A stretch of DNA of 64,000 bases from Acinetobacter baylyi DSM 14961 = CIP 107474. GTDB lineage: Bacteria > Pseudomonadota > Gammaproteobacteria > Pseudomonadales > Moraxellaceae. Position numbers and translations under genes: made by a program. The notes beneath the pieces were generated by a model. That model had not been told where the DNA came from. It made no database searches and saw only the letters and a program-made list of their open reading frames with translations. The stretch covers positions 1,192,255 through 1,256,254 of the forward strand of contig NZ_KB849628.1 of assembly GCF_000368685.1 (NCBI RefSeq), read 5' to 3'. Shown in pieces: positions 57,059 to 64,000 of this stretch; within the stretch, counting starts at the first letter, position 1, and the number at the start of each line of letters is the position of its first letter.

Positions 57059-59701
57059 TTATTCTTGGTGTTGAGGTAATCGTATTCGAATTTGGGTGCC
57101 TTGACCATACGGCCCAGCCATTGCTTCAATGCTCCCCATATGTGCCCCGATAATGGCTTTCACAATGGCAAGCCCAAGCCCAGTACCAGTTTTACCCCGA
57201 TCACCACGCTGCATGGTATAAAACATATCAAAAATTTGCTCACGCTCCTGCTCGGGAATCCCGATACCCAGATCGATGATGTCAATCTGAAACTGCTCAT
57301 CGACTGCACTGATCTTCACCTGAATGGGAACAGCATCAGGTGAAAACTTGGCTGCATTTTCAAGCACATTAAATAATGCCTGTTCGATTAATGCCGGATG
57401 TACATACAAAGCGGGTAAATTCGGCGCAATGTGTGTGTCTATCTGAATATTGGGTTGATAGCGTTTTAAACGCTGGGTCGCCGAGCCTATCAACTCATCG
57501 ATACTGATCCATGCACGGCTTAACGTCAGCCCCTGATGGCCTAAACGCGTCATATCGAGTAGATTTTGGATATAACGATCAAGCCGTTCGCCCTCGATGT
57601 GAATGGTGTCGAGCAGGCTGTCCCGATCTGTATCTGACAATTGCACACTGTAATATTTTAGCGTATCTGCCGAGCCAATCATGGCGGCCAAAGGTGAACG
57701 TAAGTCATGCGATACCGATGACAAGAGCGCTGATCGAAGTTTTTCGGTTTCGGCTACCACTCGTGAGTTTTCGAGCTGAAATGACAGTAAAACCCGCGCC
57801 AGTGTTTGTGCAATATCTTCAATCATCAGCTCGGCCAAACGCTGCTGCTCAAAACTGATCACGTCTAAATCGGGATGAAAGCGCAGTGCAATCACACCAT
57901 GCTCCCCCGCCAGATTGAGCGGATTAAACCACCACTCAGATTGGGTCAGGGTATTGGTAAAACGCCCACAGGGCTGACCATTTTTTTGTGTCCAGTCGGC
58001 TGCAATGTGGTCTTTGTGATTTAACTGACTCCGATCACCCGCCTCAAGTTCGCTCACTCTTAACCATGCCGTGGCTTTCAATGCACTCTCCAGATGCTGT
58101 TTAGATACACTAAGCACCTGTGCAATATCTACGCACGTCGAGAGTTTACGCTCAAGCTCTTGCAGTTGCAGCGATACACTATTGGCCACCCTTAAACTCA
58201 GTACCTGTGCGCGTAACTGATTGGCCAGACGCCCAACCAGCAAAGCCGATAAAATAAAAATCACGATGGTAATCACACCACGCTCTGCGCTAATTCTAAA
58301 GGTAAAGCGGGGTTCAATAAAAAAGTAGTTGTACAGTAAAAAACAAACGAAAACACTCAGCAAGGTCATGAGCATTCGGGCACGCATGGCCACCACCAGC
58401 ACCGTCACCACAAAAATCAGCGCCAGCTCGGTATAGCCAATAAAATGATCACTGATGACCGCGATAATAAATCCTGCCAGTACAATCAATACGCTTTCGA
58501 TCAGTTCTCGCGCTTGAAAATGAGTGTACTGTTGCAGCCATGTTTGATCGGGCACAGCAGCCTGTGCCGAATACGATGTTGCTTTGAGTGGTTGTACAAA
58601 GGTAATTTCAAAGGGGTGCTGCTTGTCGAGGAGCTGATCGGCAATATGCTCGGAGCGAATACGTTCAAGAAGTGTTTTTTTGGGGCTTTTTCCCAGCAAA
58701 ATATTTGAGGCACCATAATCATAGGCCGCTTGCAAAATGGTTGGCGCAATTTGATGACTGTAAAGCAAATAGGTGTCGGCACCCAGTTTACGTGCCAGAT
58801 TAAATGCTTTACTCACGGCCAGACTTTGCGCCGAGGAGGTTTTGCTTTTTTGAATTGAAATTACACTCCACGTTGCATTGCGTCGCTCGGCAATGCGATG
58901 AGCACGGCGCACCAGATCCTCAGCAAAGACAGAACCATCGATGGCCAGCATCACATGATTCTGAATCGGGACGATGCGCCCCTGCGCCACAGATTTTTCC
59001 CGATAATCAATTTCGACCTGCCCCGCCACAGTCTGAATCGCCAGATCACGCAGTGCAGTTAAATGTGCAGGTTTAAAAAAGCCCTGCAAGGCATGCGGTG
59101 CCATATCGTCTAGATAGATTTTGCCATGTTTCATCCGTTCAAGCAGTTCAGGCACAGGCAAATCGACCAAACGAATATCTTTCAATCGCTTGAGTAACGC
59201 ATCGGGCACAGTTTCGGTCACGCGAATGCCGGTAATCTGATACACCACATCGTTTAGGCTTTCTAGGTGCTGAATATTGAGGGTGCTATAAACATTGATT
59301 CCGGCATCCAGAATTTCATTGACATCTTGCCAGCGATACTCATGCCGACTGCCTGGCACATTACGATGGGCCAGTTCATCGACCAGCACAATTTCAGGCT
59401 TAATGTGAAGAATCTGGTCTAAATCCATTTCCTCAAGTTTACGGTCTTGATACTCGACCACTCGACGTGGAATCACATTTAAACCCGCAATCAACCGCGC
59501 TGTATCGGCACGACCGTGAGTTTCGACTACCCCCACAACGACCTGTTTGCCCTGCTGCATCAGCTCATGCGCCCGCGTGAGCATGGCATAGGTTTTACCC
59601 ACGCCAGGTGCAGCACCTAAAAAAATGGTAAGACGCCCAGATTGCTCACGTTGCGTATGCGCCAACCAAGCATCGGCTTTTTCATTGCGGTCAATCTGCA
59701 T
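57059..59701 (-). CDS. kdpD: Potassium/turgor sensor kinase KdpD
   Basis: 880 residues. The N-terminal KdpD domain carries Walker A GAAPGVGKTYAML (near 29-41) and LVDELAHRNVPGSRH. A USP domain follows (about 245-370), then four membrane helices (about 395-500), a GAF-like part, and the kinase core with SSVSHDLRSPLAAM (H near 664), ENAAKFSPD and GTGLGLAIV. It senses low external K+. 10 bases after kdpC. Confidence 0.95.
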   Translation of the reverse strand: MQIDRNEKADAWLAHTQREQSGRLTIFLGAAPGVGKTYAMLTRAHELMQQGKQVVVGVVETHGRADTARLIAGLNVIPRRVVEYQDRKLEEMDLDQILHIKPEIVLVDELAHRNVPGSRHEYRWQDVNEILDAGINVYSTLNIQHLESLNDVVYQITGIRVTETVPDALLKRLKDIRLVDLPVPELLERMKHGKIYLDDMAPHALQGFFKPAHLTALRDLAIQTVAGQVEIDYREKSVAQGRIVPIQNHVMLAIDGSVFAEDLVRRAHRIAERRNATWSVISIQKSKTSSAQSLAVSKAFNLARKLGADTYLLYSHQIAPTILQAAYDYGASNILLGKSPKKTLLERIRSEHIADQLLDKQHPFEITFVQPLKATSYSAQAAVPDQTWLQQYTHFQARELIESVLIVLAGFIIAVISDHFIGYTELALIFVVTVLVVAMRARMLMTLLSVFVCFLLYNYFFIEPRFTFRISAERGVITIVIFILSALLVGRLANQLRAQVLSLRVANSVSLQLQELERKLSTCVDIAQVLSVSKQHLESALKATAWLRVSELEAGDRSQLNHKDHIAADWTQKNGQPCGRFTNTLTQSEWWFNPLNLAGEHGVIALRFHPDLDVISFEQQRLAELMIEDIAQTLARVLLSFQLENSRVVAETEKLRSALLSSVSHDLRSPLAAMIGSADTLKYYSVQLSDTDRDSLLDTIHIEGERLDRYIQNLLDMTRLGHQGLTLSRAWISIDELIGSATQRLKRYQPNIQIDTHIAPNLPALYVHPALIEQALFNVLENAAKFSPDAVPIQVKISAVDEQFQIDIIDLGIGIPEQEREQIFDMFYTMQRGDRGKTGTGLGLAIVKAIIGAHMGSIEAMAGPYGQGTQIRIRLPQHQE

Positions 59702-59711
59702 CAGTTCTGTC

Positions 59712-60341
59712 CTATCGAGCGGGTTGGGTCGAGCGTTGATCCAGTGCCAGATTCAGCTTGAGTACATTCACACGCGGCTCTCCATATAGTCCAAATTGCG
59801 GCGTTTGGGTATATTGCATCACCAGTTGACGAACCTCCTGCTCACTCAAACGACGTTGCTGTGCAACGCGTTTAATCTGTAGCTGGGCAGCTTCAGGAGA
59901 AATATCCGGATCTATTCCACTGCCCGATGCGGTGATCATATCATCTGGCACCTGAGCACCACCAATCTGATTGCTTTGAGCAAAAGCAATGCTACGCTCA
60001 CGAATCTGCTTTTGCAGTTGCGGATTAGATACTGCCAGATTACTTCCCGACATCCCATCGACACTGTAATTACTGGCACTCGGGCGTGATTGAAAATAGG
60101 CTGCACTTTTAATCTGCTGCCCCACCAAGCTCGATCCTATAATTTTGCCGTCACGTTCAATCAGACTACCGTTGGCCTGTTCAGGAAAAATAAGCTGTGC
60201 AACCGACACACTGGCTGTCGAATAGAGAGCACCCGAGAGCACAAAACCCACCACGACCAGCCCGATACTGGCTCGCCATAACGAAGTCGATGACTCCACA
60301 GCAGTTGTATTTAAATCTGAATGATTCAATAAAGTATTCAT
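59712..60341 (-). CDS. kdpC: Potassium-transporting ATPase subunit C
   Basis: 209 residues. One N-terminal membrane helix (IGLVVVGFVLSGALYSTASVSVAQLIFP) and a periplasmic domain with GSSLVGQQ, YFQSRPSASNY and the conserved SGSGIDPDISP. It stabilises the KdpA-KdpB complex. kdpB ends 9 bases upstream. Some residues between 60 and 110 are specific to this sequence, but all key motifs are present. Confidence 0.95.
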   Translation of the reverse strand: MNTLLNHSDLNTTAVESSTSLWRASIGLVVVGFVLSGALYSTASVSVAQLIFPEQANGSLIERDGKIIGSSLVGQQIKSAAYFQSRPSASNYSVDGMSGSNLAVSNPQLQKQIRERSIAFAQSNQIGGAQVPDDMITASGSGIDPDISPEAAQLQIKRVAQQRRLSEQEVRQLVMQYTQTPQFGLYGEPRVNVLKLNLALDQRSTQPAR

Positions 60342-60350
60342 CGTTGGCTC

Positions 60351-62366
60351 CTAAATCCACACCGCGACCACAAGATCAATCAGTTTGATGGCAATAAACG
60401 GGAACACCACACCTCCCACGCCGTAGATCAGCATATTACGGCGTAGCAGTTGCAGCGCACTGGCAGGTTTAAACTTGACCCCACGGAGTGCCAGCGGAAT
60501 TAGCATTGGAATAATCAAGGCATTAAAAATCAATGCCGAAATCACGGCGCTTTTTGGGCTACCCAAGTGCAAAATGTTTAAAACCTCAAGCTGCGGTACC
60601 GCAACAGCAAACAAGGCAGGCAAAATAACAAAGTATTTAGAAACATCATTGGCCAATGAAAAGGTGGTTAATGCACCACGGGTAATCAGTTGCTGTTTAC
60701 CAATTTCAACCACATCCAGCAGTTTGGTTGGGTCTGAATCCAGATCGACCATATTACCGGCTTCTTTGGCCGCCTGAGTCCCCGAGTTCATTGCTAGCCC
60801 AATATCGGCCTGTGCAAGTGCAGGTGCGTCGTTGGTACCATCACCAACCATGGCCACCAGTTTTCCTTCGGCTTGTTCGTTTCGGATACAGGCCAGCTTG
60901 TCTTCAGGTCTCGCTTCGGCAATGTAGTCGTCGACTCCCGCTTCTGCAGCAATCGCGGCTGCAGTCAGTGGATTATCACCTGTCACCATAATGGTTTTGA
61001 TGCCCATTTCGCGCAGTAAAGCAAAACGCTCTTTAATACCTTGCTTGATCACATCCGATAATTCAATCACGCCTAAAATCGTATGATTGGCGGCAACCAC
61101 CAGCGGCGTAGCACCCTTAGATGCCACTTGCTCTACGCGGGTTTTTAGCTCGATATTATTACGAATATCTTGCTCGGTGAATCCCAAAATTGCATCAAGC
61201 GCGCCCTTACGAATTTGATGACCATCGGCCAGATCGACACCGGATAAACGAGTCGCAGCACTAAACTGAATAAACGCTGCCTGTTCGGGTTCTTGTACAG
61301 TTTCGCCCATTTCTCTGGCTAAACTCACCACCGACTTCCCTTCTGGTGTCGGATCGGCAAAAGAGGTCATCATGGCTGCCTGACGCAGCTCACTCATCCC
61401 GATGCCAGTAAGCGGATAAAACGCCGTGGCCTGCCGATCGCCATAGGTAATCGTGCCTGTTTTATCTAGCAGTAACACATCAATATCACCAGCGACTTCA
61501 ACCGCTTTACCCGATTTAGCCAATACATTGGCTTTTAGGGCACGGTTCATGCCGGCAATCCCGATTGCAGGTAACAAACCGCCAATGGTGGTCGGAATAA
61601 GGCAGACCAATAAAGCCACCAGTAAAACCACACTGATCTTGATGCCTACCATTGAGCCAATAAAAGGCAAGGTCACCACCACCACAATAAAGGTGATGGT
61701 CATGATATTTAATAAGATTCCCAATGCAATTTCGTTCGGCGTTTTCTGACGGTTTGCTCCTTCGACCAGTGCGATCATTTTATCGAGAAAGCTATGGCCC
61801 GCTTCATTGCTCACACGCACAACAATCTGATCGGTCAGCACTTTCGTGCCCGCAATCACACCAGAGCGGTCGGTATTGGCTTCACGCAGTACAGGCGCAG
61901 ATTCACCCGTCACCGCCGACTCATTAATGGTGGCAAAGCCGCGCACAATCTCACCATCGGCGGGTATAATCTCGCCCGCTTTGATCAGTACCAAATCCTC
62001 TTTTTTAAGTAGATTGGCCGATATCAGCTCAGGTGTCTGAGATGAATCAAGATCGGTGAGTTTATTCGCCATCAGATTTTCACGTGCTTGACGCAATGAT
62101 GCAGCCTGCCCGCGCCCTTTGGCTTCTGCAACTGCTTCGGCGTAGTTGGCAAATAGCACCGTGACCAGCAAGATCAGTGTCAAAAGCAAACCAAAGCCCA
62201 GACTAGTACTGCCCATAAGTGTCGCCACGACGGTAAGCACCGTACCGACCCACACACACGCCATGACCGGATTTCGAAATGCATGCTGCGGGAGCAGTTT
62301 ATAAAAAGTTTGTTGAATAATTTCTTTATTCAAGATCGTCATTTTGTTCGCATGAGACGAGTTCAT
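60351..62366 (-). CDS. kdpB: Potassium-transporting P-type ATPase subunit B
   Basis: 671-residue P-type ATPase, catalytic subunit. Actuator motif VTGESAP, phosphorylation site DKTGTIT (aspartate near residue 303), the Kdp-type nucleotide loop DPTPEGKSVV, hinge GDGTNDAPALAQADIG, and six or seven membrane helices. It powers KdpA. 16 bases after kdpA. ATG at 62366. Confidence 0.97.
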   Translation of the reverse strand: MNSSHANKMTILNKEIIQQTFYKLLPQHAFRNPVMACVWVGTVLTVVATLMGSTSLGFGLLLTLILLVTVLFANYAEAVAEAKGRGQAASLRQARENLMANKLTDLDSSQTPELISANLLKKEDLVLIKAGEIIPADGEIVRGFATINESAVTGESAPVLREANTDRSGVIAGTKVLTDQIVVRVSNEAGHSFLDKMIALVEGANRQKTPNEIALGILLNIMTITFIVVVVTLPFIGSMVGIKISVVLLVALLVCLIPTTIGGLLPAIGIAGMNRALKANVLAKSGKAVEVAGDIDVLLLDKTGTITYGDRQATAFYPLTGIGMSELRQAAMMTSFADPTPEGKSVVSLAREMGETVQEPEQAAFIQFSAATRLSGVDLADGHQIRKGALDAILGFTEQDIRNNIELKTRVEQVASKGATPLVVAANHTILGVIELSDVIKQGIKERFALLREMGIKTIMVTGDNPLTAAAIAAEAGVDDYIAEARPEDKLACIRNEQAEGKLVAMVGDGTNDAPALAQADIGLAMNSGTQAAKEAGNMVDLDSDPTKLLDVVEIGKQQLITRGALTTFSLANDVSKYFVILPALFAVAVPQLEVLNILHLGSPKSAVISALIFNALIIPMLIPLALRGVKFKPASALQLLRRNMLIYGVGGVVFPFIAIKLIDLVVAVWI

Positions 62367-62382
62367 AATGCGTGCTCCAGCG

Positions 62383-64000
62383 TTAAATATGGACCGACAG
62401 ATAGTCTGCGATTGGGCCTAAAACCAGTACTGGCATAAACTGCAATACCGTTAAGATCAGTACAATGCCAATCAGTGTGAGGGCAAAGGTGGGTGACTCG
62501 ATATGCAATGAGCCTTTACCTTCTGTGGCTTTAGGCTTGGTGGCCAAGCTGACCGCGATTAATACAGGCACAATGAGCACGCTATAGCGGCCCGCCAATA
62601 GCGCGACACTTGCACTTAAATTCCACCACACCGTGTTGTCGCCCAGACCTTCAAAACCAGAACCGTTATTGGCAAAGGCCGAAACATATTCATAAAACAC
62701 TTGGCTGATGCCGTGAAAGGCTGGATTGGAGTTGGCCGTCAATGACGGAAAAGCAATGGCAAGTGCGGTAAGCCCTAAAATGACGACGGGTTGCAGCAAG
62801 ATCACAAAAGCGAGTAATTTAATTTCGGTGACTTCAATTTTTCTGCCGAAAATCTCGGGGGTACGTCCCGTCATTAACCCTGCAATGAACACTGCAAGAA
62901 GCAGGTAAATAAAGAACTGCAACACGCCACAGCCAATACCGCCCCAAATGGCATTGATTAACATGTTACAGAGCTGCACCAAACCGTTTAGGGGTGAAGA
63001 CGAGTCGTGCATCATGTTGACCGAGCCATTATTCACCTGCGTGGTCAAACTACTCCATAGCGCAGAAGCTTCCACCCCAAAGCGGACTTCTTTACCTTCC
63101 ATCTGTGCCACATTGGGCAAGAGTGAAAATTTTTCGGTCCACATCGACAACATGGTAGATGCCAACGACATCAGCAGCATGGTGCCAAAAATCATCCACA
63201 TCAGTTTACGGCGCTGTACAAAGCGTCCGATCATAAACACCACAGACAATGGAATCAGTAAGATCGCCAGCATTTCAATCACGTTGGAGAACGGCGTTGG
63301 ATTTTCAAGTGGCACACTGCTGTTTGGGCCATACCAGCCTCCGCCATTACTGCCCAACTGTTTGATCGCGACCATCGGTGCGACTGGACCTAATGGAATA
63401 TGCTGTGTTTTGACTTCGACACTTTGATCCAGATTTTGGGCAACTGGCCCACCCGATAATGTCGCAGGCACACCTTGCCATGTCAGCAGCAATGAAAAAA
63501 TAAAAGCTAAAGGCAAAAAGAAGCGCAGTAATGGACGAATCAAATCCAGCCAGTAATTGCCAAGATTGATCTCTTGCCAATGCTGTTTGTCTTTGCTTTG
63601 GGTTTTACCCGATTGTAAAAAAAGTGTACGCAGCATAGCCGTCAGCAAGGCCAAACCAATGATCGGTGATAAAAACTGCATGCCCACAATCACGGTCATT
63701 TGTGACAAATAAGAGAGCTGTGCCTGACCGGAATAATGCTGCTGGTTGGTATTGGTTAAAAAAGAAATGGTGGTATGTAAGGCCAAATCCCATTTTATAT
63801 TGGGAACATGGTCTGGATTGAGTGGAAGCCATGCCTGCGTCATGAGGATCACTACACTCACTACAAATAACACCACGTTACTTATCACGAACGCGCCCAG
63901 ATATTGCCGCCAGTTCATTCCAGTTTGCCGAACGCCGAGTACTCGATAGAGAGGCTGTTCGATCCAACGAAACAGACGATCGCTTTTCATGGGTTTGGCT
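62383..64000 (-). CDS. kdpA: Potassium-transporting ATPase subunit A, 5' end outside window
   Basis: The K+-selective channel-like subunit. The readable part has GMNWRQYL, SFLTNTNQQHYSG (selectivity-filter loop), LGSNGGGWYGPNSS, GKEVRFGVEASALW and AFANNGSGFEG. The frame is still open at base 64000: the codons before the ATG at 63990 read A-K-P, the end of the first membrane helix in relatives (LARP). So the ATG at 63990 is internal and the gene starts beyond the edge, probably about 20 codons upstream. kdpF would lie further right. Confidence 0.93.
   Translation of the reverse strand, partial: AKPMKSDRLFRWIEQPLYRVLGVRQTGMNWRQYLGAFVISNVVLFVVSVVILMTQAWLPLNPDHVPNIKWDLALHTTISFLTNTNQQHYSGQAQLSYLSQMTVIVGMQFLSPIIGLALLTAMLRTLFLQSGKTQSKDKQHWQEINLGNYWLDLIRPLLRFFLPLAFIFSLLLTWQGVPATLSGGPVAQNLDQSVEVKTQHIPLGPVAPMVAIKQLGSNGGGWYGPNSSVPLENPTPFSNVIEMLAILLIPLSVVFMIGRFVQRRKLMWMIFGTMLLMSLASTMLSMWTEKFSLLPNVAQMEGKEVRFGVEASALWSSLTTQVNNGSVNMMHDSSSPLNGLVQLCNMLINAIWGGIGCGVLQFFIYLLLAVFIAGLMTGRTPEIFGRKIEVTEIKLLAFVILLQPVVILGLTALAIAFPSLTANSNPAFHGISQVFYEYVSAFANNGSGFEGLGDNTVWWNLSASVALLAGRYSVLIVPVLIAVSLATKPKATEGKGSLHIESPTFALTLIGIVLILTVLQFMPVLVLGPIADYLSVHI

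Overview
This window is chromosomal DNA from a gammaproteobacterium of the genus Acinetobacter. The call rests on a complete adeIJK-type RND pump operon, PmrA and PmrB proteins that read as the Acinetobacter versions, the order tRNA-Gln - prs - rplY (short L25) - pth, and AT-rich intergenic DNA. I cannot name the species. No IS element, transposase, integrase, CRISPR array or rRNA is visible. Most of the window is ordinary core genome.

Layout. 1-5.0 kb: two tandem tRNA-Gln genes, prs, rplY, pth, panD, an FMN riboswitch upstream of ribB, a decayed membrane-gene fragment, and a DUF1289 gene. 5.0-10.1 kb: trhO, a GNAT enzyme, a DedA protein, a divergent MerR regulator/DUF2938 membrane protein pair, tpm, and two acidic small-protein genes. 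10.5-16.9 kb: rpoD, ybeD-lipB, an SCP2/iron-alcohol-dehydrogenase operon behind a perfect palindrome, and a PuuP-like importer. 17-25 kb: a flavodoxin/HxlR pair, then trmL-cysG-serS, a lipoprotein, lolA and rpmA-rplU on the minus strand. 24.2-36.5 kb: a long-chain polyprenyl diphosphate synthase, a Gcr-like membrane protein, a PAP2 phosphatase, adeIJK, tandem YbjQ proteins, an SDR and an unknown gene.

36.7-45.7 kb: valS, followed by a low-GC islet (about 39.6-41.2 kb). The islet holds two paralogous small ribbon-helix-helix-like proteins, a divergent 288-residue protein I do not recognise, a truncated DUF559 gene and a nested inverted repeat. Then come a J-domain-like protein, an AEC carrier, a frameshifted CxxC micro-ORF, amt and a PAP2 protein. 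45.8-56.3 kb: pmrBA without pmrC/eptA, an AmpG-like MFS transporter, a PlsC-type acyltransferase, a patatin lipoprotein, nfeD-qmcA, ispA, an aromatic amino acid permease, tRNA-Arg(CCT), and the small DUF2256 and DUF2805 genes. 56.3-64 kb: kdpE-D-C-B-A on the minus strand, with kdpA running off the right edge.

The window groups functions in envelope and lipid handling (lolA, PAP2 proteins, adeIJK, pmrAB, acyltransferase, patatin), tRNA and translation (tRNAs, pth, trhO, trmL, serS, valS, ribosomal proteins), cofactors (panD, ribB, lipB, cysG, isoprenoids) and potassium uptake (kdp). The best candidate for an undescribed system is the islet after valS. The clearest regulatory signals are the 19-bp-spacer MerR promoter, the HxlR dyad, the FMN riboswitch and two similar palindromes upstream of the SCP2 operon and adeI.
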